A stretch of 64,000 bases of DNA from Diphasiastrum complanatum (taxonomy: Eukaryota; Streptophyta; Lycopodiopsida; Lycopodiales; Lycopodiaceae), in the NCBI GenBank assembly GCA_029204225.1, contig CM055098.1, forward strand, positions 21,951,367-22,015,366. The letters are read 5' to 3'. How positions within the stretch are numbered: the first letter of the stretch is position 1; every line of letters starts with the position of its first letter. Below the pieces are notes generated by a model. The model made no database searches. It was not told where the DNA came from and saw only the letters and a program-made list of their open reading frames with translations. Positions 1 through 11,750 of this stretch are shown in pieces. Made by a program: the position numbers and the translations under genes.

Positions 1-300
1 TATGTCAATGCTATTTCTACAAATAATCAGACTGTTTGTGAAAATTGTTTACTAGGGAAACAAGCTAGAACTAAATTTCCAAGAGGATAGGCTAGGAGAG
101 CGAAGTCCATTCTGTCACTGATTCACAATGACCTATGTGGTCCTATGAGCGTACCTTCCTCGGGTCAAGCTCTGTATTTTATTACATTCATTGATGACTA
201 CTCCTGATTTACCAGAGTCATGTTCATAAAGAACAAGTCAGAGGCGTTCAATTGCTTCAAAGAACTCAAGCAATATGTTGTCTTCATATCAAATTATCAA
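1..300 (+). pseudogene. Ty1/copia integrase fragment (copia-1)
   Basis: Translation shows the end of a GAG-pre-integrase zinc region (CLLGKQARTKFPRG) followed by the start of the integrase core: LIHNDLCGPM carries the first catalytic Asp, then YFITFIDDYS. At least two in-frame stops (after PRG and after DDYS) show it is dead. The reading is lost near 300, before the rest of the catalytic core, and resumes near 1868 on the same strand with the integrase C-terminal region. The left end of the element lies outside the window. Confidence 0.85.
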
Positions 301-1344
<1,044 letters not shown>

Positions 1345-1345
<1 letters not shown>

Positions 1346-1815
1346 TTGATCACTACGATTAATGAGACACGGAAAGGGTCCAACAAATGCAGTCTTGTGT
1401 TGATCCTCCGGTGCAATCTTCACTTGGTTGTAGCCACTGAAGCCATCCAAAAAACTGTAGACTTTCGATGCCACTACTCGATCTAGGACGCTTTATGTGA
1501 ACAGTAAGGGAAAGTGGTTTTTCCATGTCACAGCGTTAAGTGCCTTTAGTTTGACACAAATTTGCTTTTTGCCATTCTTCATATAAAGAATGACTATGGG
1601 TGACACCCATTGTGTGTGCTCGATTTAATAGATGAAATTGACATCGAGCAACTTCTGCAACTCTTGCTTGATCAGCTCAGTGTAGTTCGAGTTGCAGTGG
1701 TAATATCAACTCACCTTTGGCATTGCTCCTTCGACCAAAGGTATGGTTTGTTGGACTACAGATGATGGAATTCCTTTTAAATATTTGTAAGACCACGCAA
1801 ATTGTCGGAAATAGG
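1345..1815 (-). pseudogene. Ty3/gypsy reverse transcriptase fragment
   Basis: On the minus strand the reading runs through the N-terminal half of a gypsy RT: IKQELQKLLDV, HTQWVSPIVI, NGKKQICVKLKALNAV, then VYSFLDGFSGYNQVKIAPED. It matches the RT of element B (about 20945-21400) almost residue for residue, with extra stops and a lesion after TAFVGPF. It stops before the catalytic Asp pair. It lies in reverse orientation inside the integrase of copia-1, so it is a secondary insertion or a rearranged piece of a family A/B element. Confidence 0.85.
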
Positions 1816-1867
1816 ATAGATAAATATTAGCGAAAACTTCCTACTTCCAATACATGACTATGCCTAT

Positions 1868-3155
1868 CAAAAATCTCAGGCAAGACACTCCACAAGGTGT
1901 GGACAGACTTTAAGCCTTCTGTGAAGAACCTAAGATTGTTTGGATGCGTTGCCTACGCGTAAATCCCAAAAGACACGAGGAAGAAATTCGACTTCCAAGG
2001 TCGCAAGACCATCCTGATTGGATATACTTCATCTGATAATACATACAAGCTGTATGATCTTGATACCCAACAAATCTTGTATAGCCGGGATACAGTCTTT
2101 ATCGAGGATCAGTTCATCGACATCAAAGACAAGGATATTGCTCCAAGAGAACCTTTATCACCTGCCATTAATACGATTGTCCAAGCTTCTGGCTTAGGTG
2201 TGTCCATTGTCGACCCACTTTTGTACAACGAATCAAACGAAGACGTTGTTGCTACCCAACAACAAGTCTCAGGAGTGATTCATCATTCAAATCCTCCCAG
2301 AAGATCTGAGTGGAGTTATACAAAAAAACATCTACATGATCTAACCTGAAGGATATGTTCTGGAAGGCATGAAGAATTATGTCTATAAACTCTACAAAGC
2401 ACTTTACGGCTTGAAACAGTCTGTTAGAGCTTGGTTTCAGAGGATCAACAAATTTCTCATCGAATAAGGATTCAAACCAAGCATTGTTGATTGCAACATC
2501 TATTCCAAGTCATTGCAACAATCCTTCATTATCATCACCCTATACATGGATGATACATTGCTTTTTAGCAACAATACCAATTTGGTCAAGGATTGTAAGC
2601 AGATGCTATTTTTAGATTTCGACATGACTGATCTGGGTGAAGCTCACTTATGTCTAGAAATGCAGATCCACAGAGACAAAGTGAGACGACTGAACAAAGG
2701 TATCTTCACAATGTTCTTAACAGATACAATCTAATGAATTGTAAGTTATCTCACTCACCAATGGATCCAGGCCTGCATTTGTCAAAGAACCAATGTCCCC
2801 AGACCAAGCAGGAAGAGGAGCAGATGAGAGAGTATCCTTATCGATCGATACTTGGATCTCTCATGTACGCAATGGTCTGTACTAGGCCAAACATCTCTTT
2901 TGCAGTTAGCTCACTTAGCCAATATATGGCTAATCTTGGCATTACCCATTGGAAGGCTCTCATAAGAGTCATGAGATACATTCGAGCTACCATAGTCCTA
3001 TCTCGTGGAACAGTCGTAAGCAAACCTCTATCGCACTTTCTTCTACAGAAGCAAAATACATTGCTGCTTCTCAATTTATTAAGGAAGCGTTTTGGTTGAG
3101 AAATTTACTGTCAGACATTAATTTGTATCAGTATGATGGGATACAGAATGGCCCC
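1868..3155 (+). pseudogene. Ty1/copia integrase C-terminus, RT and RNase H (copia-1)
   Basis: Continuation of copia-1. Order: integrase C-terminal part (LRLFGCVAYA, KFDFQGRKTILIGY), linker, then RT from YVYKLYKALYGLKQ through the catalytic box LYMDDTLLF near 2545 to YRSILGSLMYAMVCTRPNISFA. RNase H follows with QTSIALSSTEAKYIAASQ. The N-terminal half of RT is missing near 2345, and several frame changes and stops are visible. The reading ends abruptly at 3155 after DGIQNGP and resumes at 9944 with the next RNase H residues, so the 6.8 kb between is an insertion. Confidence 0.9.
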
Positions 3156-3224
3156 TAAACAAGTTATTGATGCAAGGAAAATGGTAAAGGAGCTCGATTA
3201 CAGTTCAAATTAACATAAATTCTT

Positions 3225-3445
3225 GAGACTGATTGATCGTAGAGACCAAGCCAATCAATTGTTTGAAGGCTTTCTGGTCCTCTTCAGTCCAAGTAAAAGA
3301 TTCGTTGTTTTTCAAGAGTCTCACTAGTGGAGAGATGAGGGAAGAGTAGTTATTCAAAAACTTCCTATAATAGCCCACTCTCCCTAAGAAATATCATAAC
3401 TCATTTGCAGTGGTAGGAGGTAGCATCACTTTCAATCAGTCAAGG
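3225..3445 (-). pseudogene. Ty3/gypsy RT-RNase H junction fragment
   Basis: Minus-strand translation gives GRVGYYRKFLNNYSSLISPL followed by ESFTWTEEDQKAFKQL. This is the conserved segment after the RT palm in gypsy pol (FLG..GYYRRF..., W..E...AF..LK). The residues differ from both element B and the 5.5-8.1 kb gypsy, so it is a third gypsy lineage. No start or stop context is preserved. Confidence 0.75.
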
Positions 3446-4328
3446 TCGTATGGGTTGGGCAATGGCCAATAGTGTTTTTTAGAATCAATCGGCTTATACC
3501 TTGCCTATTAAAAATTCACAATAACAAAGACAACCAATTACAAATCCAGTTCTTGCTTGGCAATCAGACGATTATAGTTACTAGAGTACTTCAAGGAAAG
3601 ATACAGGTTCAATGACTTCCCTATATGCAACTAGATTGGCCTTCCAAATGCCAAGCGTTTAACCCGTCAGACAAATGCTAAACCTGGAGCAAACGGTTGA
3701 TTCCCAAATCTAGGATTGATTTTATAATTGTTGTTATCAGTCAGACCAATCGTCCAAACTAACTCAAAATCGGTCCAAGAAGTTATTTATGGTTCGAGCA
3801 ACGATGAGAGATCAGTACAATGACCTTTTAATAATGCAATTTACAAGTCCTTTCAAATCTCAAATAAATGCCCAAGATACTTAAGGGTTTCAAAGAATCT
3901 ATTATCTATCATGGCAATGGTCTCCCAAACCGACAATTGATTTAAAAAAAATAACTATGATGATTCTCAGGGCTTTTGTTAAGAAGTTTTTGGATTCCTA
4001 TCTTCAACTGGGTGATGGCACGACATCCAACAGGCTGCAGGTAGTGAATTAGGTGAAACTGCAGGTCAGATAGAAGTAAGGATGAGGCCGGGTGTGAAGA
4101 GAGTGTTTGGCTGCAGGCAAGGGTTCGCAAGGCTGAGGGCACGGCCTACACGGGCAGAGCCGTTGGATACTTAGGCAGAGGTAAAGATAGGTAGGAAAGA
4201 ATGCGCAATCAGGCTGGAAAAAGGGCCGCAAGCAGACTTGCAGGTAGACAAGGAGTGCAAATCGGATGGAGGGGAGCCGCAGACAGAAGGGAGGCCATAG
4301 GCGGGCTTCAAAATGAGCCGCTGATGAG
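3446..4328. other. Unassigned sequence between gypsy fragments
   Basis: No ORF with recognisable motifs. From about 4080 it becomes purine-rich with recurring GCAGGCAGA-like words, a composition that continues into the direct repeat starting at 4329. Confidence 0.4.
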
Positions 4329-5247
4329 GGAGCGGGGCAGGGAAAAAGAATGATGGCCACAGGAGGCAGATGTACAAACCCGCAGGCAGAGGTAGGAAAT
4401 GGTAGGCAAATCCGTTGGCCACAGGTAGCGACAGCAGGTTAGGGCGTAAATAGGCAGGAGTGAAGAAGATGACCATAGATCAGGTAGTTGTAAACGTCAA
4501 ATGTGCAGGAACGAGCCACAGCAACCCACAGGCATGGAAAATGATCCGCAAAGCAGCGATCTACAGGCAGATCAGAGAATGAACAGACCCGCAGACAACA
4601 TGGATTGGTCCGCAGGTAGAGATTTGAGGTGGATGAAGACTATAGGTAGGTCGCAGATCCATTGGCAGTAGGGAATTGCCAGAGTCAGTTAGACTAAGGT
4701 TGCAGATAGTGGTCCAATAGAGCCACAGGGCAAGGCTTTTGATTTCCTTAGCACGCAGGGCAGGGGAAACGGAAAAGGTAGTAGGCCGAAGACACGGTTT
4801 GAGCATGGACAGGCAGTATGATGTTCACTAATCAAGTTGTAAGATGGCTGTAGATTCAAGGCTGCAAATAAGCAAGAGGAAGGCCTACAAAAACCAGTGA
4901 GTTATAAGTCTCGAAAATCAGTCTTCTGGCAAGCTGGTTAATTGGTCACAAACCAATGACTTTTGAACTACAACTAACTCATTAATTAACGAGACTCCAG
5001 CCCATAGATCTCTAATGAAAATTCAATCCAAAATAGTATTTACAAGAAACAATAGACAGGCAAGAATATTGCTCCTCCATCAACAAATTTTAGACAAGAA
5101 TAACTAGATTAGGGACTCCTGAACCATAGACACAAGAAATCTTCACATTCATATGCCTGCAAAAAGAAATGTCAGCAAAGTTTCCCGCACTTTCAACACC
5201 TGCAACCATAGGGTTAGAGGCAGCAAAGACAAGTAATAAATCTATTA
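4329..5247. repeat. Direct repeat, left copy (about 0.92 kb)
   Basis: Collinear with 8228-9147 and differing only by scattered substitutions and small indels. Similarity begins at GAGCGGGGCAGGGAA and ends at CTATTAATG/CTGTTAATG. The two copies flank the minus-strand gypsy remnant at 5546-8092, so they may be parts of its LTRs. However, neither copy shows clear TG...CA ends or a primer-binding site at its inner edge. Translations of this repeat look like low-complexity peptides and are not genes. Confidence 0.85.
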
Positions 5248-5545
5248 ATGAAAATAGCATCCTAGGCCGACCCAAAAGGGTTCCAATCAGCATCAGATAT
5301 TCATGAAGCACAGCATCTCAGGTCCTGCATACAAGGCTTGATAATACTGTAACACAATCAGATCACAATTAGTAGCTTAGTTTCTTTTCAATCATCATTT
5401 AAAGTTCCAATGCCTTATCCATTGGGCCATGGAGTCCGGTCACAGATTATAGGATAAAATTTCTTTCAGGGTTTTAGATTTTTAGATATCATATGGAGTT
5501 CAAAAGGGCCAGGTGTTAAATTTGCAAAACCAACACGAATGCTGG
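5248..5545. other. Spacer between direct repeat and gypsy pol
   Basis: About 300 bp with no match to the right-hand repeat copy and no recognised coding motif. It abuts the truncated 3' end of the gypsy pol reading. Confidence 0.4.
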
Positions 5546-6694
5546 TTACCTCACGTTGTGGAGATTCCCATCGTCCATTGGGTCAAATGGGACTTCTTGC
5601 AATGACCCATGTTCTTCAACAAATACATCAATGTGAGGTTGCAAATTCTTCAGGTCATCTACTTTCTTCTCTTGACTTTCTATCTCAAGGCCATCTTCTT
5701 CTACCAGGCTATAATCACATAGACAATCCACCAAATTTTTGGCTCTGGGCGGTTTGTTTCTCAACTCATAATCGAATTCTTCTAGAACAACAAGCCACTT
5801 GACAAGTCTATCTGGAGACAACATGAGTTTATTAGCAGTGGTAGGAGCATAAATGACTACTTTCCGATGGATAAGATAGTATCTGAACTTAGACACAGCA
5901 AAATGTACTGCTAGGCACACTCTTTCTCCATAACTATATCTAGTTTCGGCACTCTTCAACTTGACACCAGCAAAGGCTATGAGGTGTAACATTTTTGGTT
6001 CCTCAATCTGGAACAAGGCACAATTTAGGGCCAAAGGTCCAGCAACAACAATAAGATGGAATTCTTTGTCCCATTTGGGCGGTCTGAGAATTGGTGCTTT
6101 CGTCAAGGCATCTTTTAGATGGCCAAACACATACTGACACTCCTCAGTGCACAAGAAGGGTTTATCTCTTGCAAGGAGCTCTACTAAAGGCAAAGTAATC
6201 TTGCTATAATCTTTTAAAAATCTCCTATAATACCCTACACTCCCTAAAAAGGATCTAACACCTTTTACATTAATGGGGGCATACATCTCTCTAACACCTT
6301 GGACTTTAGCTGGATCGGTATTTATCCCGTCCTTGCTTATAACATGTCCAAGGAGAATACCATATGGAACCACAAAAAGGCATTTCCTAGGATTTAGTGC
6401 TACAGACTTTTCTCTGCAAACTTCAAAACATTCCTTGAGTACTCTGATGTGATCTTCAATATTGTTGGTTGCTATACAGATGTCATCCATAAACACCTTA
6501 ATGTGCTCTGACACCATGTTTCTAAAGGATTCATTCATAAACCTCTGGTACGTGCCCGGGGCATTACAAAGTCCAAACGGCATGACATGATAAGCATATG
6601 TGCCAAATGGAGTCATAAAAGTCGTCTTAAGCTTATCTTCAAGAGCTATGGTTATTTGGTTATAGCCCACGAAACAGTCCATAAAAGTATACAT
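5546..6694 (-). pseudogene. Ty3/gypsy RT palm and RNase H
   Basis: A continuous 382-residue minus-strand reading. It opens with the RT palm (YTFMDCFVGYNQITIALEDK), then HVMPFGLCNAPGTYQRFMN and the catalytic box KVFMDDICIAT. Next come LLGHVISKDGI, RSFLGSVGYYRRFLKDYS and APILRPPKWDKEF. The RNase H part has SAETRYSYGERVCLAVHFAVSKFRYYL and a connector with KPPRAKNLVDCLC. Substitutions at usually fixed RNase H sites (for example VVAGPL and YAPTTAN for the normal Asp-containing motifs) suggest it is inactive. Integrase is missing: the reading ends in the RNase H-INT linker. Confidence 0.92.
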
Positions 6695-6699
6695 CTACT

Positions 6700-7121
6700 T
6701 TCCAGCTAATTGATCAAACATTTGGTCGATGAAGGGTAAAGGGTAGTAGTCCTTTACAGTACTTAAAGTCCACACAAACCTTGATTTGCCCATTCTTCTT
6801 AACTTTTGGTACAATTGTCGAGCACCATTCAGTGTTGGTGACAAGGAACATAAGGCCAGCATCCCTCATTTTCCGAATTTCCTCAACTACTGGTGCCATG
6901 AGATGTTGAGCTAACCTCCTTTGTCATTCCCTGACATGCTTTACATCAGGTTTCAACGAGATTCGATGAACTGCTAGGGCTGGTGGTATACCTTTAAAGT
7001 CATCATAATTCCAGGCAAATACACCCTTTGCACCTACCAAAAAGTTTGATATTAGCTTTTTGGGCTCCTTATCTAGGTGAGCACCGACTAACATCACTTT
7101 ATCCTCATTATGAGCGCACAC
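6700..7121 (-). pseudogene. Ty3/gypsy RT N-terminal part and PR-RT linker
   Basis: Two minus-strand segments in sequence. The first (about 7121-6924) has KVMLVGAHLDKEPKKLISNF, VFAWNYDDFKGIPPALAVH and ISLKPDVKHVRE, the usual linker before RT. The second (6899-6714) has EEIRKMRDAGLMF, NTEWCSTIVPKVKKNGQIKVCVDFK, the RT fingers. A stop separates them from the palm at 6694. They form one pol with the readings on either side. Confidence 0.88.
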
Positions 7122-7646
7122 ATGATCTTATCCACATCGGCGTCTCTAACACATACTAGAGGTTCACAACCCTCGTACTGTTCAATTAGCAGCAACGCTG
7201 CTTTCTTGGAAGTAGACTCTTCAGAATCACTGGACACAGAATCTTCACCCTCCCAATATGTATCAGGGATCTCCGCCCTTTTGCCCTCAGGCAAATTCAG
7301 ATATGCATTCACAACTACTCTTTTCTTCCCACAGCCAAAAATCAAATGACCACTGGGAATATCAACCAAACAATCGGTCTTCCTAAGCCACAGTCGACCT
7401 AATAGCATAGCATATGCTTCTCTACTGGCCTGCATATGCACAACGTAAAAGTCTACTTTGGCAACTTTCCTAGCCACACTCACAGACAACCCACTCAGTA
7501 TACCGTCAGCTTTCAACCTTGAGTTGTCAAAATCCATATTCAATCTCTCACACAAGTTAGCATTCATAACATTTACTGCAGCTCCAGCATCGACTATAAC
7601 ATCAGTAATCAATAGCGCATCAACAATAGCATCGACTTTGGGGTAG
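7094..7646 (-). pseudogene. Ty3/gypsy aspartic protease
   Basis: Minus-strand reading with ITDVIVDAGAAVNVMN, corresponding to the retropepsin active site D-S/T-G-A; here Ser/Thr is Ala. It is followed by AYAMLLGRLWLRK and IPSGHLIFGCGKKRV, typical of plant gypsy proteases (LLGRPWL...). The reading overlaps the RT linker in a different frame, so at least one frameshift is present. Confidence 0.85.
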
Positions 7647-7666
7647 CTCTTTTCTAATCCATTGCT

Positions 7667-8092
7667 TCATACTTGATCTACTTCAACCACAATAGGCTTA
7701 TGCCCATCAAGCCATCCAATTCTTAACACCTCCCTAAGCTCTCGCTTTACTGCTGGGGATTCTTGCAGCAACTGGAGTAAGTTGATATCTACTTTGGTCT
7801 TATGCAAATGGTCCACTAACTTGAATGGTTCATAAGACTCTAATGTCGCTCTCCTTCTCCAGCTCTTTTTTCCAGACCTAATCGGGACATCCAGACGCTT
7901 CTTAGTGGTCTTCGCCGGATCATTAATAACGTCTTTCACAGCTTGGTTCTCTATCACGGGCTCATCAGCTATAGCTGGTAATCTATCGTCGGGAACATGC
8001 TTTCCTTTATTCAGAGCAGCTGCCTTTTGCGCTCTAGTCATCACTAAACATTCAGGTTGCGCCTCTTCAGGTACAACATCAATTAGGCACAT
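7667..8092 (-). pseudogene. Ty3/gypsy gag-PR linker
   Basis: Minus-strand reading containing VMTRAQKAAALNKGKHV, the VTRAQ motif seen at the same place in elements A and B, followed by KTKVDINLLQLLQESPAVKRELREVL, the conserved helix just before the protease. The main gag domain and zinc knuckle are absent: the reading stops about 135 bp before the direct repeat at 8228. Confidence 0.8.
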
Positions 8093-8227
8093 AGGTCATC
8101 CCTCATCGGAGTCGCCACATTGGAGAATTCAAATTGGTTCACTAGAGACCTTCGAAGGTCCAGCAACTCTATGGTTTTCAGGGCCAGGTTGATTGGCTTG
8201 TTCATTTGAACCTTTAACTTTCATGTA

Positions 8228-9147
8228 GCGAGCGGGGCAGGGAAGAGAATGATGGCCAGAGGAGGCAGATGTACAAACCCACAGGCAGAGGTAGGAAATG
8301 GCAGGCAAATCCGCTGGCCATAGGTAGCTACAGCAGGTTAGGGCATGAATAGGCAGGGAGTGAAGAAGATGACCATAGATCAGGTAGTTGTAAACGTCAA
8401 ATGTGCAGGAACGAGCCACAACAACCCACAGGCACGAAAAATGATCTGCAAAGCAGCGATCTACAGGCAGATCAGAGAATAAACAGACCTGCAGACAACA
8501 TGGATTGGTCCGCATGTAGAGATTTGAGGTGGATGAAAATAGGTAGGGCGCAGATCCATTAGCAGTAGAGAATTGCCAGAGTCAGTTAGAATAAGGTTGC
8601 AGATAGTGGTCCAATAGAGCCACAGGGCAAGGCTTTTGATTTCCTTAGCACGCAGGGCAGGGGAAAAGGAAAAGGCAGTAGGCTGAAGACACAGTTTGAG
8701 CGTGGACAGGCAGTATGATGGTCACTAATCAAGTTGTAAGATGGCTGCAGATCCAAGGCTACAAATAAGCAAGAGGAAGGCCTACAAACCAGTGAGTTAT
8801 AAGTCTCGAAAATCAGTCTTCTGGCAAGCTGGTTAATTGGTCACAAACCAATGACTTTTAAACTACAACTAACTCATGAATTAATGAGACTCCAGCCCAC
8901 AGATCTGTAATGAAAATTCAATCCAAAACAGTATTTACAAGAAACAATAGACAAGCAAGAATATTGCTCCTTGCATCAACAAATTTTAGACAAGAATAGC
9001 TAGATTAGAGACTCCTGAACCACAAACACAAGAAATCTTCACATTCATATGCCTGCAAAAAGAAATTTCAACAAAGTTCCCCACACTTTCAACACCTGCA
9101 ACCACAGGTTTAGAGGCAGCAAAGACAAGTAATAAATCTGTTAATGG
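8228..9147. repeat. Direct repeat, right copy (about 0.92 kb)
   Basis: Near-identical partner of 4329-5247, in the same orientation. The sequence after 9147 is not shared with the left copy, so one side was truncated or recombined. It directly abuts the 5'-truncated gypsy reading. Confidence 0.85.
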
Positions 9148-9943
9148 ACAGCAATGGATCTCCTAATCCCCACAATCTGCAAACAAATGTCAAAGACAGC
9201 ACAAAGATACAAAATGAAATCCCACAATACCAGGGTCTGTAATCACAAGATAAGAGACTGCAAAAGTAAACAACACCAAATCTGATTCCACAGATGAAAT
9301 GATGAAAACACAATGCTAAAGATCAAACCAGTGAATCAATAGCAGTGAAATGGAATATACAGCAAGGTGGAAGAGGCTAAGAGTGGAGGCACCAAGCACA
9401 ACAGCTTCTTCTCCTTCCTTCTCTCTTCATCTTCTCACCAAGAGCTCTCTGCACACAACTTTTTCTCTACAAACTTTTTTTTTTTTTCTCTCTCTCTCTC
9501 TTTGTCTCCAAGAAGATGAACGATGGTGTTACGTAGAGGTTGGCCCCTTCTAATGCTAGAGAGGGCTGAGGCCCAAAGAGGTGCACCTCTTCATGAATGG
9601 GCACCACTAGGAGCTTTTTGGCAGTTGGGCCCAAACTTAAAGCCTGGGCCCCAAATTTGGTTTTAAATCACTAAAGTGGCCTACCGTGAATAAAACTGCC
9701 ATTTAATTGGTTTTCAAGATGAACTGGCACTTCCTAGCCCCGACAAACCTGGGAATTAGGGGCATAGGCCTCTTAAATAAATTTGAGTCCAGCATAAATT
9801 AATAAATAAACAGCAACCGACCATAATGAGCTATTTATGCGTCATTTTTAAGCAGTTCTGCATTGGCGAAATAGCATGTGGCGATGATTTTCCGTAAAAA
9901 ATAACTTGAAAAAGAGGTCTTTTTCCTCGCAAACCTAGTAGAA
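9148..9943. other. Non-coding tail of the inserted block
   Basis: No gene recognised. It contains a T run followed by a short (TC)n (about 9478-9502) and GC-richer sequence up to 9650. It may be the rest of an LTR whose first part is the right-hand repeat. Confidence 0.35.
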
Positions 9944-10202
9944 CCCCACAATTTTATTCTGTGATAATCAAAGTGCTATTGCCTTATCGGCCAACCCTAG
10001 ATTTCACTCTAGGAGTAAGCACATTGAAATCAGATATCATTACATCAGGGGCAAGGTTCTCAACAAGGAGATGAGCTTAACATACTGCAGAACGCAGGAC
10101 ATGGTTGCAGATATATTCATGAAGGCATTAAGTGTTAATGCACACAACAAATTTTGTGCATTGCTTAGTCTGAAGATCAAAGCATTCACGGATCCAGATT
10201 AA
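9944..10202 (+). pseudogene. Ty1/copia RNase H C-terminus (copia-1, resumed)
   Basis: Reading FCDNQSAIALSANPRFHSRS then KHIEIRYHYIRGKVLN and TQDMVADIFMKALSV, the conserved C-terminus of copia RNase H, ending at TAA 10200-10202. It is the direct continuation of the reading broken at 3155. The stop lies against a G-rich polypurine tract and the LTR start, the normal end of a copia element. Confidence 0.93.
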
Positions 10203-10209
10203 GGGGGGG
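10201..10209 (+). other. Polypurine tract of copia-1
   Basis: AAGGGGGGG immediately precedes TGTTGGATTT, the start of the LTR. This is the expected position of the plus-strand primer. Confidence 0.88.
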
Positions 10210-11219
10210 TGTTGGATTTATCTTCTCCACTCTCCTAAATCCTAATTTAATCAGCCTCCATTCATTCTGTATTTTTTACTCATGTTGTCGCACAGTCTAC
10301 AAGACAGGCAAAAAAACTCGACTGTCTGCATAAATACAAGTAAATTTCCACAAGCGAAAAAGGTGAAAAACGCGACACTATGTTTTTACACGAGATTTGT
10401 GACAGGCGAAAAAGACGACACTGCCTTAAAAATGTCGAAGGTGCCCTAGGAAAAGCGAAGGCCCCCTGTAAATCAAATGCTAAGGCATTTCGTCAGAGTG
10501 TCACATTTTTCGCATCTTCACCAACGTTCATCTCAACAAAGGCTGACGTCGTGGCCTTTTCACGCTCATCCCATGCAACTGTGCTAACAGATTTGACAAT
10601 GACAGTAGCCACCCACGATCTCTTACAGACAGCACATCCACTTTGTACTTTCTTCTTCTGCACACCTGTAAAATTGTGTATATATTGAATACCATTTGCG
10701 TATTCAAAATGTGTGTGAAGATAATAGCATCAAAAGCTTATCAGAGATAGATGAAGTAGATGCCCTGTATCTCTTTTGAATTTTCAGTAATAGGTTCATC
10801 CATTTTTACAGATTGAATTAGCTTTGTAGAGCACGCAGTTTTAGCCGCTATTGTCTTGTGCTCCACAACATTATTGACATGTATATTTTGCTATACTTAA
10901 TCTGATAACAGCTTTGTTGATCTACGTTCAGATTTGTGTCAACATTGCTATGCTTGTCTTCATTCTGTCTGACTCTCTTGTTGCTCAAATATGGTAATCT
11001 GTTCTTAGCAAAGTATTATTAGTCTAACTGTTGACGACTAATATTTAGTCTTGCCTTTCGCGAATAATTCGTGATTGATTATCAATCGAGCTCAGTCTAG
11101 CTCTTCGCGAATCATTCGCGACTAATAATTTGTCTAGCTGTTCGTGACAAATTATTCTTCTGATGTTGTTTTAATATTTGGCTACGCAATCAAATCAACC
11201 ATGATTTTTATCACTAACA
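10210..11219 (+). mobile_element. 3' LTR of copia-1 (right end approximate)
   Basis: The start TGTTGGATTT is fixed by the polypurine tract and the RNase H stop. The end is uncertain: CACTAACA at about 11212-11219 would give inverted TGTT...AACA termini and a length near 1 kb. A TATA-like TGTATATATTG lies near 10676-10686. Short words such as GCGAAAAAG and the self-complementary TTCGCGAA recur through it. No second LTR is in the window to confirm the length. Confidence 0.6.
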
Positions 11220-11409
11220 TTCTGTTCGTTTCTAATAGGCGTAGTCATGCTTGGGGAAAGAGTATTATAGCTCATTCCGCTGCGCACGAGCACTTTCTGT
11301 TCTAGGGAACATTCTATCACTAATGTTCTGTTCGTTTTTTATAGGCGTAGTCATGCTTAGGGAAAGAGTATTATAGCTCATTCCGCTGCGCACGAGCATT
11401 TTCCGTTCG
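11209..11409. repeat. Tandem duplication, about 106 bp x 2
   Basis: Two adjacent copies beginning TATCACTAA at 11209 and 11315. Both contain AGGCGTAGTCATGCTT and CTCATTCCGCTGCGCACGAG, with a few substitutions. The duplication lies between the copia-1 LTR and the remains of gypsy A. Confidence 0.9.
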
Positions 11410-11750
11410 AGTTCATTTCTTGCACGAGTTTTGAGTTCACTTCTTTTCGTGTTCATTTTCTTATTTTCGTTTCTCACACTCTCACACCCTCTTTCTCCAA
11501 TAGTCTGATCTAATCTAAGTTCTCGATCTGGCTATCCAATGTATCTACCTATTCTAAACTGAAGCAGAACATTAAGGATCTAACTTCTAACTCCTATGGA
11601 TCCAGATCTAAACTACTACCAAGATTTACCTAAAATTTCTACCACCTATCTAATCGACGAGTATCTAATCCTACAAGCTACTCCTACCTAGACTATCTAA
11701 CTGGGTGTCGACGGTCCATCTTGAGCTGAAGAAGATGACGTGGATGGTGG
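11410..11750. other. Non-coding stretch next to gypsy A
   Basis: CT-rich and AT-rich sequence with short repeated CTATCTAA/CTACC words and no coding motif. It may be the untranslated 3' region or LTR remnant of gypsy A, whose integrase ends just to the right. Confidence 0.4.

Larger units (their letters stand above)
3156..9943. mobile_element. 6.8 kb block inserted into the RNase H of copia-1
   Basis: Copia coding stops at 3155 and resumes at 9944. CCCC is present at both edges (3152-3155 and 9944-9947) and may be the short target duplication. Removing one copy and the block restores a continuous RNase H reading into FCDNQSAI. Inside are gypsy fragments and a minus-strand gypsy internal region flanked by direct repeats. 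The block ends do not begin TG or end CA, so it is not a simple intact LTR element. Confidence 0.7.

Noticed and set aside
4049-4806. Several overlapping minus-strand ORFs rich in Cys, Pro and Leu
   Set aside because: They overlap one another in different frames within the direct repeat, and the equivalent copy at 8.2-9.1 kb does not keep the frames.
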